A stretch of 64,000 bases of DNA, taken from assembly GCF_039696035.1 (NCBI RefSeq), contig NZ_CP155567.1, forward strand, positions 1,315,501 through 1,379,500. The letters are read 5' to 3'. Positions 27,621 through 37,580 of this stretch are shown piece by piece (position 1 is the first letter of the stretch; every line of letters starts with the position of its first letter). A program made the translations under genes and the position numbers. The stretch is from Microbulbifer sp. SAOS-129_SWC. Lineage in GTDB: Bacteria > Pseudomonadota > Gammaproteobacteria > Pseudomonadales > Cellvibrionaceae. The notes below the pieces were generated by a model, which was given only the letters and a program-made list of their open reading frames with translations, had not been told where the DNA came from and made no database searches.

Positions 27621-29585
27621 TCAGCCGACGGCTGATGCTGTGGTCGTAGAGCCGGCAGTGACCGGTGTCGGCGGGACTGGCGGCATGGGGCAGTCGAGGC
27701 TGTCGGCGACGGCGCGCAGCAGCTCCAGTTCCTCTGCCTCGATCACGCCGTCGTGGGCCATGGTCGCGGCCATGGCCTTGAGCAGGCGGGGTTTGTGCAG
27801 CGGGCGGAGATCGGCGGCGATGGCAATGGCTTTGTCCAGCCGCGCCAGGGTGATATCACCTGCCGCGGGCAGCGGCGTCACCGCCAGCTGCAGCACTTCG
27901 AGGCCGCTCTCGAAAGCGCGTTTGGCCGGCAGATAGGCGTCCTGGCCGGCGTGGGCCACGGCGGCGAGGATAAAGCGCGTGGCATCCTGTTGTGCGCCTT
28001 TCCTGCCGGACAGCCGTTGGCGGTCCGGCGTCCCCTCGATGGCATGCATCAATACCCGATACAGGGCCCATTCCCACAGGTCGACACGACCATCGCTGCG
28101 CAGCAGCTTGATCAGGTTGCGTTTGAACACCTGATACTGCTGCGGCACCAGTTCCTTCAGGGCGGGGACACACAGGTCCAGCAGCGGGAGCCGCGCGCAG
28201 GGCGGCAGGGCCTCGATCTGCGGCTCCAGCCGTTCCAGTTCGCGGTACACGGCCGGGTGGGCAACCTTCTGCAGCAATTGCCGTTGCTGTTGTTGCTGGG
28301 TGGCCTCGGGATGGAACAGCAACCGGTAGACCAGCGCCCGCGCGGCGAAGGGATCGCGCGCTGCCTGCTGCAGGGCCGCGGGAACACTGGCGAGCAGCTG
28401 CTGGCCGTAGCGCACCTGCTGGTCGCTGGGGTTGCCGATACTGTTGTCTACCGAATCGGCCACCTGCTGGAAGGAGGCGGGCTGCGCGGCCGGTGCGACT
28501 GCGGCGAAGCCCTGTGCGCGCGCATCCTGCGCGGCCGTTGCCGCCGGGTCTTGTGCGGTGTCGTCACTTAGTGGGAAGCGTCCGTTCCAGTGTGGATCCA
28601 GGCGGCCGATGCGCTCCGCCAGCGGCGGGTGGGTAGCGAACAGGTTGGCAAAGGATTTTTTCAGGCCGCTGGCAAAGTACATGTGGCTGAATTCCGCCGC
28701 CTGACTCGCCGCCAGCTGCGAGCCGCCGCTGTAGCCGCCAATCTTCTTCAGCGCCCCGGCGATACCGGCATTGTTGCGGGTAAATTGCACCGCCGAGGCA
28801 TCGGCCAGAAACTCCCGCTGGCGGCTGACCGCAGACTTGATCAGGTTACCGAAAAAGGTCCCGGTGTAGCCGATCACCATCAGGCCGGCGCCGATCCCGA
28901 ACAGCGCCAGGCGGCCGCGGTTGTCGCGGCTCCTGCTGCTGACGGCACTGAAGTGCGAGCCGCGCAGTATCCAGTAGCCGAGCATGCCGATGATCAGGAT
29001 GCCGTTGAGCAGCCCGACGATGCGGATATTCAGGCGCATGTCGCCGTTGAAGATATGGCTGAATTCGTGCGCCACCACCCCTTGCAGCTCGTCGCGATTG
29101 AGCCGCTCGATACAACCGCGGGTCAGCCCGACGACGGCATCGGCGGGTTTGTAGCCGGCGGCGAAGGCATTGATGGCATCGTCGTCGAGAATGTACACAT
29201 CCGGCACCGGCGTGCCCGAGGCGATGGCCATTTCCTCCACTACGTTGAGTGCGCGCCGTTCGGCGTTGTTCTGCGGGGCGACGTTGATCTTGCGTCCGCC
29301 CAGCGACTCGGCCACGGCGCGGCCGCCGGCGGCCAGCTGGTGCAGTTTGTACACGCTGCCGAGCCCGATGACGGCGGTGATGCTCAGGGCAATGCCGGCC
29401 ACGGTGTCCCAGCCCAGCAGGGCGCCGAGCTGCAGCGGCTCGAAGGGCACGCCGCGGCTGCGGGCCACCAGCAGTGCGGTCAGCCCCGTAGTGATAGCGA
29501 TCAGCAGCAGTACCGCGAGGGCAAACAGCCCCACCAGCAGCCCGGTATTGCGCCGCGCCTTGTCCTGGTATTCGAAAAAGTTCAT
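27621..29585 (-). CDS. M48-family (HtpX-like) membrane metallopeptidase
   Basis: The 654-residue protein has two N-terminal membrane helices (about 15-38 and 58-78), then an M48 catalytic domain with zinc motif HEFSH (about 173-177) preceded by LQGVVA, and a distal Glu-containing helix region (REFLADASAVQFTR). Further helices lie at about 190-210 and 225-250. The C-terminal 330 residues are an Ala-rich helical extension not present in short HtpX. The gene starts 9 bases after the end of lemA on the same strand; LemA plus an M48 protease is a recurrent pair. The role is probably envelope protein quality control. Confidence 0.9.
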   Translation of the reverse strand: MNFFEYQDKARRNTGLLVGLFALAVLLLIAITTGLTALLVARSRGVPFEPLQLGALLGWDTVAGIALSITAVIGLGSVYKLHQLAAGGRAVAESLGGRKINVAPQNNAERRALNVVEEMAIASGTPVPDVYILDDDAINAFAAGYKPADAVVGLTRGCIERLNRDELQGVVAHEFSHIFNGDMRLNIRIVGLLNGILIIGMLGYWILRGSHFSAVSSRSRDNRGRLALFGIGAGLMVIGYTGTFFGNLIKSAVSRQREFLADASAVQFTRNNAGIAGALKKIGGYSGGSQLAASQAAEFSHMYFASGLKKSFANLFATHPPLAERIGRLDPHWNGRFPLSDDTAQDPAATAAQDARAQGFAAVAPAAQPASFQQVADSVDNSIGNPSDQQVRYGQQLLASVPAALQQAARDPFAARALVYRLLFHPEATQQQQQRQLLQKVAHPAVYRELERLEPQIEALPPCARLPLLDLCVPALKELVPQQYQVFKRNLIKLLRSDGRVDLWEWALYRVLMHAIEGTPDRQRLSGRKGAQQDATRFILAAVAHAGQDAYLPAKRAFESGLEVLQLAVTPLPAAGDITLARLDKAIAIAADLRPLHKPRLLKAMAATMAHDGVIEAEELELLRAVADSLDCPMPPVPPTPVTAGSTTTASAVG

Positions 29586-29594
29586 TGAATGACC

Positions 29595-30191
29595 TCAGAA
29601 CTCGACCCGCGGCGCGGCCTGGAAGGTTTCGGAATCGGCAAATTCCAGCAATTTGGCATCCTGGCTGTGGCCAAAGAAGCCGGCGAAGAACACCGGCGGG
29701 AAGCTCTGCTTGTAAATGTTGTAGGACATGACCAGATCGTTGAACGCCTGGCGGGCAAACGCGACTTTATTCTCCGTGCTGGTCAGCTCCTCGGTCAGCT
29801 GCATCATATTCTGGTTGGCCTTCAGGTCGGGATAGGCTTCCATGACCACGTTCAACTTGCCCAGCGCGCCGGCCAGTGCTCCCTCGGCACTGCCCAGGTC
29901 GGCAATGGCGCCGGCGGAGCCGGGATTGGCGGCGGCGGCCTTGAGGCCCGCCAGCGCCGTATTGCGCGCGCTGATGACCGCTTCGAGGGTCTCGCGCTCG
30001 TGTTTCAGGTAGCCCTTGGCGGTGTCGACGAGATTGGGGATCAGGTCGTAGCGGCGCTTGAGCTGCACCTCGATCTGCGCAAAAGCGTTTTCATAGCGGT
30101 TCTTGAGGGAAACCAGTTTGTTGTAAATGCCCACCACATAGAACAACAGTGCGGCAATGGCCACCAACCAGACGATGCTTGAAATTTCCAT
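29595..30191 (-). CDS. lemA: LemA family protein
   Basis: The 198-residue protein has an N-terminal membrane helix (IVWLVAIAALLFYVVGIYNKLVSLKNRYENAF-type start) and the four-helix LemA domain (AQIEVQLKRRYDLIPNLVDT, KGYLKHERETLEAVISARN, FARQAFNDLVMSYNIYKQSFP). LemA proteins are membrane-anchored and of unclear function, often next to HtpX-like proteases or TPM proteins. It is transcribed toward the M48 gene and is divergent from the thiolase. Confidence 0.95.
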   Translation of the reverse strand: MEISSIVWLVAIAALLFYVVGIYNKLVSLKNRYENAFAQIEVQLKRRYDLIPNLVDTAKGYLKHERETLEAVISARNTALAGLKAAAANPGSAGAIADLGSAEGALAGALGKLNVVMEAYPDLKANQNMMQLTEELTSTENKVAFARQAFNDLVMSYNIYKQSFPPVFFAGFFGHSQDAKLLEFADSETFQAAPRVEF

Positions 30192-30361
30192 ATGACTTCT
30201 CGCGTTTTATTGTGACTCTCGCACGGATATTAACACGCCCGGTTGGTCACGATGCTGCCAAGGGCGGATGGGGTGGAGCCGGCGCATCGGTTATACTGCC
30301 GCGCGATAACAGATTGCCACCGCCACAAGTCGCGATGGCACCGATTTTGGGAGCATGCAGA

Positions 30362-31552
30362 ATGAGCGATGTAAATTCCGATCCCGTTGTGATCGTAGGT
30401 ATGGCGCGCACCCCGATGGGCGCCATGCAGGGCGGCCTGTCCGCGCTGAACGCCCCGCAGCTGGGCGCGGCGGCGATCCGCGCGGCCCTCGAAGACGCGG
30501 GCGTGGCCGCAGGCGATGTCACCGAGGTACTGATGGGCTGCGTGCTGCCCGCCGGTGTCGGCCAGGCGCCGGCGCGCCAGGCCGCGCTGGGGGCCGGTAT
30601 CCCCGAGGGCACTCCCTGTACCACCGTGAACAAGGTGTGCGGCTCCGGCATGAAGACCGTGATGATGGGGCGCGACGCGCTGCTGGTCGGCGACGCCGAA
30701 GTGGTTGTGGCCGGCGGTATGGAGAGCATGAGCAACGCTCCCTACCTGCTGCCCAAGGCCCGCAACGGCATGCGCCTGGGCCACGGCCAGGTGCTCGACC
30801 ACATGTTCCTCGACGGCCTGGAGAATGCCTACGACGGTAAGCTGATGGGCACCTTTGCCGAATGTACGGCAGACAAGTACAGCTTTACCCGTGAAGCGCA
30901 GGACGCGTTTGCGCTGGAATCCCTGGCCCGCGCCAATGCCGCGATCGAGAGCGGCGCTTTCGAGCGCGAGATAGCGCCGGTTACCGTGGCCTCGCGCCGC
31001 GGCGAGCAGGTGGTCAGTGTCGATGAGGGCCCCGGCAACGCGCGCCCGGACAAGATTCCGCAGCTGAAGCCGGCCTTCCGCAAAGACGGTACCGTCACCG
31101 CCGCCAATGCCAGCTCCATTTCCGACGGCGCGGCGGCGCTGGTGCTGATGCGCGAGAGCGAAGCCAAAAAGCGCGGTCTGAAGGTAGTGGCCGTGCTACG
31201 TGGCCAGACGCAGAACGCCCAGGCCCCGGAGTGGTTCACCACTGCGCCGGTGGGTGCGATGCAGAAACTGCTGGAGCAGACAGGTTGGTCTGCCGACGAG
31301 GTGGACCTGTTCGAGATCAATGAGGCCTTTGCCGTGGTCACCATGTCCGCAATGCACGAGCTGGGCCTGCCGCACGACAAGGTCAACGTCAACGGCGGCG
31401 CCTGTGCCCTCGGCCACCCGCTGGGCGCCAGCGGCGCGCGCATCCTGGTGACCCTGCTGGCCGCACTGGAAAACCGCGGCCTGAAAAAGGGCGTGGCCAG
31501 CCTGTGTATCGGCGGCGGCGAGGCTACCGCGGTGGCGATCGAGCGGGTGTAA
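30362..31552 (+). CDS. Acetyl-CoA C-acetyltransferase (thiolase)
   Basis: The enzyme condenses or cleaves acyl-CoA at the beta-keto position. ATG 30362 gives 396 residues. The acylation Cys is in NKVCGSGMK (about residue 93), the CoA-binding and catalytic His segment is INEAFAVVTM with GGACALGHPLGASGAR, and the second Cys is in SLCIGGGEA. The gene is single, without neighbouring beta-oxidation or PHB genes, so the physiological direction cannot be told. The upstream in-frame extension to 30149 covers the lemA promoter and is rejected. Confidence 0.95.
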   Translation: MSDVNSDPVVIVGMARTPMGAMQGGLSALNAPQLGAAAIRAALEDAGVAAGDVTEVLMGCVLPAGVGQAPARQAALGAGIPEGTPCTTVNKVCGSGMKTVMMGRDALLVGDAEVVVAGGMESMSNAPYLLPKARNGMRLGHGQVLDHMFLDGLENAYDGKLMGTFAECTADKYSFTREAQDAFALESLARANAAIESGAFEREIAPVTVASRRGEQVVSVDEGPGNARPDKIPQLKPAFRKDGTVTAANASSISDGAAALVLMRESEAKKRGLKVVAVLRGQTQNAQAPEWFTTAPVGAMQKLLEQTGWSADEVDLFEINEAFAVVTMSAMHELGLPHDKVNVNGGACALGHPLGASGARILVTLLAALENRGLKKGVASLCIGGGEATAVAIERV

Positions 31553-31580
31553 AACCGCTTACAAAATAAAACTGCTTACA

Positions 31581-31607
31581 AAAACGGGGCCAATGGCCCC
31601 GTTTTTT
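31581..31607. terminator. Bidirectional terminator between thiolase and DUF885 gene
   Basis: AAAACGGGGCC (31581-31591), loop AAT, GGCCCCGTTTT (31595-31605), between convergent genes. Confidence 0.92.
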
Positions 31608-33426
31608 ATTGCCCGCCCTGCAGGTCTTCCAGCATCAACTTGCGAATCACCGGTACCGGTGCGCTGCCGTAACTCAGAAATTTTTCGTGGAAGGATTCCA
31701 GATTGAAGCGATCGCCGAGCTTGCGTTTCATCTCCTCGCGCAGCGCGAGAATATCCTCGTAACCGGCAAAATAGCTGGTGAGCTGCACCTGGCTCAGGGT
31801 TGCGCGGCGCCACTTGCCCGTGGCCTCGGCTTTCTGCTGGAAGGCATCTTTCACCATCAGCTCCATCGCGCGCGTTTCGTCGATACCTTTTACCTGGATC
31901 TCGTAGTCGAGAATCGTGTTGGTGACGGTGCGCAGGTTCCACTTGTAATACATCAGCCACAGCTCCGGGGAGAAATCGCCGTAGCCGGCTTCCAGCATCA
32001 TGCGTTCGGCGTAGACCGCCCAGCCCTCGATCATCGCGCCGTTGCCGAGGATACTCTTGATCAGGCTGGGGGAGCGGTTGGCATAGATCAGCTGGGTGTA
32101 GTGGCCGGGGATGGCCTCGTGGATGTTGAGGATCTGCATCACATAGCTGTTGTATTCGCGCAGCAGACTCTCGGCCCGCTCATCGCTGAATTCCGCGATC
32201 GGCATCACGTTATAGTAGGTGTTGGCCTTCTTGTCATAGGGGCCCGGCGCGTTGATTGAAGCCACCGAGAACCCGCGCATATACGGCGGGGTGGTGCGCA
32301 CGACCAGCGGTTTCTCTGCGTCGAGAGACAGGAGTCTGTGTTTGGTGACGAAGGCCGCCAGCTGCGGAATCTGTTTTTCCACTTCGGCCTTGAACGTCTC
32401 CTTGGTGGCGTGGTGCAGGGAGAGTTTCTCCAGCACTGTAGAAATGCGCTCCAGGCGATCCTGTGGCGGCTGCTGGTTGGGAAAATACTTTGGCCACAGC
32501 TTGTCCGCCAGCTCGGTCATCTTGTCGTGGAGCCGCGCTTTTTCCTGTAGCGCGCGGTCGTACAGCTCGCTGGCGGTCATGCCGATCTGGATATCGTATT
32601 TGAACTTCTGCTCGTACAGCTTTTTACCGATGCGGAAGTCCCTGTAGCCCTGGGTTTTCTCCAGCTGGGTGTGGAGCGTCTGCAGGTATGTAATGTATTC
32701 CTGTATCGCCGCGCGGGTTGCCGCCAGACGTTTCTCAAACGATGCCTTTTCTTCCGCACTCAGGCCGCTCGCCGCCAGTTTATCCCGTAGTTCCTTGCCG
32801 AAAACGCTGAGTGCCCCTTCGTTCTGCTGAATGGCGAGCACCAGTTGTGGCGAGGCCGGAGTGCGCAGCGACTTTTCTGCAGCCTCATAGTAAGCCGGCA
32901 CCTTCTCCATTCGGCTGCTGAACGTGCGCAGGCGCTGATCCAGCGGCGCATAATCGGTGTTGAGGATCAGGGCAAAAGTGGCGGAAACATTATATCGCGC
33001 CGGGTTCCACTGGTAGGCCTTGAACTGTTTGATCTGCCAGTGCAGGCGATCGAGGAAGTGCTGGATCATCACCAGATCACTGCTGGCATTGGGGGCGAGC
33101 TGGCCGGTGTCGACCTTGGCGAACAGGTCGCGGTATTTCTCCACAAAGGCGAGTTGCCGCTGGCGATAGGCATCGTCCGGAACCTGCAGCTGGTCGGCGA
33201 CAGCATAGTAGCCCTCGCTCACCGCCCAGTCGGGAAAAAGTTTCCACAGTTCGTCTACCATCTGTGCTGACAGCCGTGCAAACGAGGTGCTCGCCGCGGA
33301 GTCTGTGGCATTGCCGTCGGCGTTGGTGTCAACGGCAGCGGCATGGTCGGGTGATGGGTTGGTGGTCGACTGATCGCAGGCGCTGAGCGCCAGCAGCAGG
33401 GCCAGGGCGGGCAGGGCAGATCGCAT
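31606..33426 (-). CDS. DUF885 family lipoprotein, putative zinc peptidase
   Basis: ATG 33426 gives 606 residues with a lipoprotein signal ([14 protein letters not shown], lipobox LSAC), so it is probably outer-membrane or periplasmic. The DUF885 domain fills the protein and has the metal-type motif [12 protein letters not shown] (His at about 436). DUF885 proteins resemble zinc metallopeptidases; activity is inferred. The frame continues upstream to 33552 but without features. A second, shorter DUF885 lipoprotein lies at 43581. No operon partners. Confidence 0.88.
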   Translation of the reverse strand: MRSALPALALLLALSACDQSTTNPSPDHAAAVDTNADGNATDSAASTSFARLSAQMVDELWKLFPDWAVSEGYYAVADQLQVPDDAYRQRQLAFVEKYRDLFAKVDTGQLAPNASSDLVMIQHFLDRLHWQIKQFKAYQWNPARYNVSATFALILNTDYAPLDQRLRTFSSRMEKVPAYYEAAEKSLRTPASPQLVLAIQQNEGALSVFGKELRDKLAASGLSAEEKASFEKRLAATRAAIQEYITYLQTLHTQLEKTQGYRDFRIGKKLYEQKFKYDIQIGMTASELYDRALQEKARLHDKMTELADKLWPKYFPNQQPPQDRLERISTVLEKLSLHHATKETFKAEVEKQIPQLAAFVTKHRLLSLDAEKPLVVRTTPPYMRGFSVASINAPGPYDKKANTYYNVMPIAEFSDERAESLLREYNSYVMQILNIHEAIPGHYTQLIYANRSPSLIKSILGNGAMIEGWAVYAERMMLEAGYGDFSPELWLMYYKWNLRTVTNTILDYEIQVKGIDETRAMELMVKDAFQQKAEATGKWRRATLSQVQLTSYFAGYEDILALREEMKRKLGDRFNLESFHEKFLSYGSAPVPVIRKLMLEDLQGGQ

Positions 33427-33704
33427 GGGTTCCTCAACTCGGTTGTTGGCTGCGACAAAGCTATCACAGTCAGATTGGTACCGGTAACCGCCTGCGCGCG
33501 GCGCCACGGTACCGGTGGCGCAGATGGCATCTGTGCTGTCAATTTTTAGCACTCTGTCCCATTAACGCGCGACGAAACCGCATAAAATCAGTTTTTATCT
33601 GGTGCAATTGTGTCCACGCTTGTGTCCACATAGTAGCGGCGGTTAGAGTGGGGCCCAACTCAAATGAGTCCATAATAATCAGTATTATTTTGAGGAACTC
33701 CCCC

Positions 33705-34049
33705 ATGACCGAACTTGCCCAACAGAACTGTGAGGCCTGCCGCGCCGATGCACCGCTGGTCAGCGATGAAGAGCTGGCCGAACTGCTGCGCGAGATTCCA
33801 GACTGGACCCCGGTGGCCCGGGACGGAATCATGCAGCTTGAGCGCGTATTCAAGTTCCGCAATTTCAAGCAGGCGCTGGCATTTACCAATCGCGTCGGCG
33901 CCATTGCGGAAGAAGTCGGCCACCACCCGGCACTGCTGACCGAGTGGGGCAAGGTGACAGTGACCTGGTGGAGCCACGAGGCCAAGGGCCTGCACAAGAA
34001 CGACTTCATTATGGCTGCGCGCACCGACCAGCAATTAGACGCGGAGTAA
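33705..34049 (+). CDS. phhB: Pterin-4a-carbinolamine dehydratase
   Basis: The enzyme recycles the 4a-hydroxy-tetrahydropterin formed by phenylalanine hydroxylase. ATG 33705 behind GAGGA gives 114 residues. The family pattern is present: [34 protein letters not shown] (start of the fold), [30 protein letters not shown]. The paired His-His and the later His correspond to active-site residues. phhA is not adjacent in this window. Confidence 0.95.
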   Translation: MTELAQQNCEACRADAPLVSDEELAELLREIPDWTPVARDGIMQLERVFKFRNFKQALAFTNRVGAIAEEVGHHPALLTEWGKVTVTWWSHEAKGLHKNDFIMAARTDQQLDAE

Positions 34050-34132
34050 CCGGCGCAGCCGGAGCCCCGTCCCGGCCACCCCGCATTGCATCGCGGGGTG
34101 CGCCTGAGTTATTGCCACGATACGGGGCTGCT

Positions 34133-34363
34133 ATGTTGAGAATGAAATCGACCTGCGAGCGCTGCAGCGCGCCGCTGGGACTGGCCGACGAGGCCTTTAT
34201 CTGTTCTTTCGAGTGTACCTACTGCCCGAGCTGTGCCGAGCAGTTGACGCACAACTGTCCCAATTGCCAGGGGCAACTATTGCTGCGCCCCAAGCGCACC
34301 AGCTCTCCCACCGAGGTGCCGGACCGCCGCTTCAAGGCCAAGCTGGAAAAGCTGCTGACCTGA
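34133..34363 (+). CDS. DUF1272 zinc-ribbon-like small protein
   Basis: This 76-residue protein has four CxxC-type cysteine pairs or near-pairs: CERC, CSFEC, CPSC and CPNC. The order matches DUF1272 (a start like MLxxxxxCExC, then CSFECTYCPSC). It is probably metal-binding; function unknown. I use ATG 34133; ATG 34142 is a close alternative. An in-frame extension back to 33944 overlaps phhB and is rejected. Confidence 0.85.
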   Translation: MLRMKSTCERCSAPLGLADEAFICSFECTYCPSCAEQLTHNCPNCQGQLLLRPKRTSSPTEVPDRRFKAKLEKLLT

Positions 34364-34383
34364 CGCGTCTGTGCCCGATGCAC

Positions 34384-35142
34384 CTACTCCTTAACTGCCC
34401 ACAATAGAAATTCGCGATTGCCGTCACCACCGGTAATAGGGCTGTCGATCGTGTCGCGCACGGTCAGGCCCAGTTTGTGACACAGTTCGGTAATGGTGCG
34501 GTGTACCTGCGGGAAGAGGCTGCTATCGCGCACCAGGCCACCTTTGCCGATGTGTTCCGGCCCCACCTCGAACTGCGGTTTCACCAGGCTGAGCAGCTGG
34601 CCACCGGGCTTCATCAGCGCGGGCAGCTGCGGCAGTATCAGGGTTTGCGAAATAAACGACACATCCATGACGATGGCATCGAAGCCTTCGTGGGCATAGG
34701 GGGCCAGCTGCTGCGCCTCCAGATGGCGGGCGTTGATACCCTCGAACAGTCGCATGCGCGGATCCTGCCTGAGTTTTGGCGCCAGCTGGTCGCGCCCCAC
34801 ATCCACGCCCACCACCAGTTCCGCGCCGCGCTGCAGCAGGCAGTCGCTGAAGCCACCAGTGGAGCAGCCCACATCCAGCGCGTGCCAGCCGCGCGGGTCG
34901 AGCCCGGTGTGGTCGAGAATAGCGGCCAGTTTCAGCCCGGCGCGGGACACATAGCGGTCTTCCGGCAGTGGTGCTACGCGCAGTTCGCAGTCCTCGGCGA
35001 CCAATTGCCCCGCTTTACGTGGCGTCTCCCAGTTTCTACTACTGTTACCCAGCTGGACACGGCCAGCATCCACCAGTTTCTTGGCGTGAGTACGGGAATT
35101 GGCGAGCTGGCGCTCTACCAGCAGGCGATCGAGACGAATCAT
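34384..35142 (-). CDS. tlyA: TlyA-family rRNA 2'-O-methyltransferase
   Basis: The 252-residue protein has an N-terminal S4 RNA-binding domain (RLDRLLVERQLANSRTHAKKLVDAGRVQL) and a FtsJ/RrmJ-type methyltransferase domain with the SAM motif LDVGCSTGGFSDCLLQRGA, VGVDVGRDQLAPKLR and VMDVSFISQTLILP. TlyA methylates ribosomal RNA cytidines; older annotations call it hemolysin. Length is normal. It is convergent with the DUF1272 gene and divergent from nhaA. Confidence 0.95.
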   Translation of the reverse strand: MIRLDRLLVERQLANSRTHAKKLVDAGRVQLGNSSRNWETPRKAGQLVAEDCELRVAPLPEDRYVSRAGLKLAAILDHTGLDPRGWHALDVGCSTGGFSDCLLQRGAELVVGVDVGRDQLAPKLRQDPRMRLFEGINARHLEAQQLAPYAHEGFDAIVMDVSFISQTLILPQLPALMKPGGQLLSLVKPQFEVGPEHIGKGGLVRDSSLFPQVHRTITELCHKLGLTVRDTIDSPITGGDGNREFLLWAVKE

Positions 35143-35249
35143 CGGCAGCGGGACAGACTGTTGAAGATGGTGGTGGAAGCAAATGCCATGCTAACCTCTG
35201 CTCGCGATGGATAGAAGCTCTATTCTTTTTAGGAGGAGGTAGGCGGCCG

Positions 35250-36710
35250 ATGGCAAAGAACGGACTGAGTAAATTCAGGGTGCGCAAGGGCAGGGTGTTT
35301 GAGGCGCCGCTGGAAAGTGCTTTTGGTCGCCTGGTAACGCCTTTCGAAGAGTTCATCCATCGCCAGAGCAGCGGCGGTATCGTGCTGATGATCTGCGCGC
35401 TGGTGGCGCTGGCGATCGCCAATTCGCCGTTGCAGGAAGAGTACGAGCACCTGCTGCACCTGCCCTTCGGCCTGAACGTGGGGGACTGGTCGTTTTCCCT
35501 GAGTGTGCACCACTGGATCAACGATGGTCTGATGGCGGTGTTCTTTTTCCTCGTCGGGCTCGAATTGAAGCGCGAATTCCTCGTCGGCGAACTGTCGGAT
35601 ATACGCCAGGCGGTGCTGCCGGTGATGGCCGCGATCGGCGGTATGGTGGTGCCGGCGCTGATCTATGCCGGCCTGAATGGCGACAGCGATGCCGCCCGTG
35701 GCTGGGGGATTCCGATGGCCACGGATATCGCTTTCGCCGTGGGCTGCATTGCCCTGCTCGGCGACCGCATACCGCGCTCGGTGGTGACCTTTCTGGTCGC
35801 GTTGGCGATTGTCGACGACCTCGGCGCCATCCTGGTGATTGCCGTCTGGTATACCGAGAGTGTCGATACCGTCGCGCTCATGCTCGCAGGGGTGCTGGTC
35901 GTGTGCCTGTGGCTGCTCAATATTGCCGGGGTGCGCCGCGCGCCGGCCTATGTCTTTTTCGGCGTGTTGCTGTGGTATGAGTTTTACCTGAGTGGTATCC
36001 ACGCCACCCTGGCCGGCGTTATCACCGCCCTGGCGATGCCGGCGCGGCCCAAGTACGACCCGGTGGCCTTCAGCACCTTTGTCAAAGACATCATCCGCAG
36101 TTTCGACCGCTGTTTCCGCCCCGGCGACAAGATTATCGCCAACGATGCCCTGCGCGCCCGCGTCACCGCGCTGGATCGGGGCGTCAACCTGGCGCAGTCG
36201 CCGCTGCAGCGTATGGAAACGCGACTGCATACCCCGGTGGCCTTTCTCGTGGTACCGATTTTTGCTCTGGCCAACGCCGGCATACCGATCGACAGTTTTA
36301 CCAGCAGTGCGGCGGTGCTGAACCCCGTTACGCTGGGGGTAATCGCAGGTCTGGTACTGGGCAAGCTGGCGGGCATCGTCGGTGCCACCTGGGTCGGCTG
36401 GAAGCTGGGTCTGGGGCGCTTGCCGAACCTGGCCACCTTCCACCACATCATCGGTGTGGCGCTGCTCGGCGGTATCGGTTTCACCATGTCGATCTTTATT
36501 TCCGAGCTGGCATTTGCCGGTAAGCTGGACCTGCTAGTGCAGGCCAAGGCGGGCATCCTGCTGGCATCGGTGATTGCCGGGATCGCCGGCTTTCTGGTGC
36601 TTAGCCGGGCGCCGGTGGTGGAGCAAATCGCCCCTCTCGGTGACGGCGACTTTCCCCCCGCCGGAGAGGCGCAACGCGCCGGGGCCCCCGGCGACAAGAC
36701 AGCCGAGTAG
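35250..36710 (+). CDS. nhaA: Na+/H+ antiporter NhaA
   Basis: NhaA exports sodium in exchange for protons across the inner membrane. ATG 35250 behind AGGAGGAGGT gives 486 residues, longer than the roughly 390 of E. coli, with an extra charged N-terminus and a charged C-terminal tail. Helix landmarks include GLMAVFFFLVGLELKREFLVGELSD, GWGIPMATDIAFAVGC and the paired aspartates in ALAIVDDLGAILVIAVWYT that bind the ion. This fits a marine or saline lifestyle. The 5' part of the open frame before 35250 overlaps tlyA on the other strand. Confidence 0.96.
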   Translation: MAKNGLSKFRVRKGRVFEAPLESAFGRLVTPFEEFIHRQSSGGIVLMICALVALAIANSPLQEEYEHLLHLPFGLNVGDWSFSLSVHHWINDGLMAVFFFLVGLELKREFLVGELSDIRQAVLPVMAAIGGMVVPALIYAGLNGDSDAARGWGIPMATDIAFAVGCIALLGDRIPRSVVTFLVALAIVDDLGAILVIAVWYTESVDTVALMLAGVLVVCLWLLNIAGVRRAPAYVFFGVLLWYEFYLSGIHATLAGVITALAMPARPKYDPVAFSTFVKDIIRSFDRCFRPGDKIIANDALRARVTALDRGVNLAQSPLQRMETRLHTPVAFLVVPIFALANAGIPIDSFTSSAAVLNPVTLGVIAGLVLGKLAGIVGATWVGWKLGLGRLPNLATFHHIIGVALLGGIGFTMSIFISELAFAGKLDLLVQAKAGILLASVIAGIAGFLVLSRAPVVEQIAPLGDGDFPPAGEAQRAGAPGDKTAE

Positions 36711-36833
36711 CCGGACCTCAAATGGCGAGCAGGGCCACCGTGGCGAGTGCCAGCCGCCTGCGTGGGCGGTTCGAAGGAAAACCGACGTGGGATTTCGGGC
36801 GCAGTACCGCGTTGTCCGACTCGGGCGAGCGCC

Positions 36834-37577
36834 TCAGGCCGGCGGCAGCGGCAGCCGGCCATCGACGGCAAACTGGCCGCGCCGAAAGCGGTACAGGCGG
36901 CTGGCCACTTTGAAGTCGACCTGGTCGACGGTGGCCTGGGAGTAAACCGGCGTGTGTCGCGACGGGCGGTGGCTCGCCACCGCAGCCGGATCGAAGATGG
37001 CCACGTTGATACCGGCATTGGCATCGCGGGCCGAGGTGTATTGCGCCAGCTGCACCCGGTGATCGCGCAGCGCCGAGCCGAGCGCCTGACTGTCGCGGTA
37101 ACTGGTGGCGGAGCGGAGCGACGGGTAGCGATCAAACGGCGGCTGTTGCAGCAGCACGGCGCGCTCTGCGCGGTAACGCAGGGTGAAGGCGGTGTGCTGG
37201 GCATCGATGCGATTGGGCGGCGGGGTCTGCATGCCGTCCAGGTAGACGAAACGGTAGAAGGCGCATTCCGCCAGCGCCGTCGGCAGCTGTACCGCCCCGT
37301 AGCAAATACCTGCCTCGAAGCGGCGACCGAAGCGCGAGCCCCAGGGCAGCGGTGGGTAGCGAAACGGCGCTCCGAGCAGGTAGTGCAGCCTGTCGGCCGC
37401 CGGTGGCAGCGGCGGCTTGCTGTGTTGTTCCAGTAATTCTTCCAGCACCGCCTGGCTCTCCAGGCTGTCGGTGATGGATACCGTGGCCGCCTGGCGCTGG
37501 CTCTCGACCACCCGCCAGCACTGGCCGTCCAGTGGGCGCAGATGCTGTGCGCCGCCGCTCTCCTCCCAGATACCCAC
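36834..37577 (-). CDS. RES-domain toxin
   Basis: RES toxins of type II systems degrade NAD+ . The 247-residue protein has the RES pattern: an Arg-containing segment RYPPLPWGSRFGRRFEAG, a conserved Tyr/Glu region ICYGAVQLPTALAECAFYRF, and the Ser in QYTSARDANAGINVAIFDP. It starts with GTG 37577, only 3 bases after the antitoxin stop, the usual antitoxin-first order. Whether the toxin is active cannot be read from the sequence. Confidence 0.9.
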   Translation of the reverse strand: MGIWEESGGAQHLRPLDGQCWRVVESQRQAATVSITDSLESQAVLEELLEQHSKPPLPPAADRLHYLLGAPFRYPPLPWGSRFGRRFEAGICYGAVQLPTALAECAFYRFVYLDGMQTPPPNRIDAQHTAFTLRYRAERAVLLQQPPFDRYPSLRSATSYRDSQALGSALRDHRVQLAQYTSARDANAGINVAIFDPAAVASHRPSRHTPVYSQATVDQVDFKVASRLYRFRRGQFAVDGRLPLPPA

Positions 37578-37580
37578 CGT

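Noticed and set aside
30149..30361. N-terminal extension of the thiolase frame
   Set aside because: It overlaps the lemA start and adds residues unlike any thiolase; the ATG at 30362 gives the family-standard N-terminus.
33501..33521. GCGCCAC...GTGGCGC inverted repeat upstream of the DUF885 gene
   Set aside because: The arms are only 7 bp and the position gives no clear function; it may be chance in GC-rich DNA.
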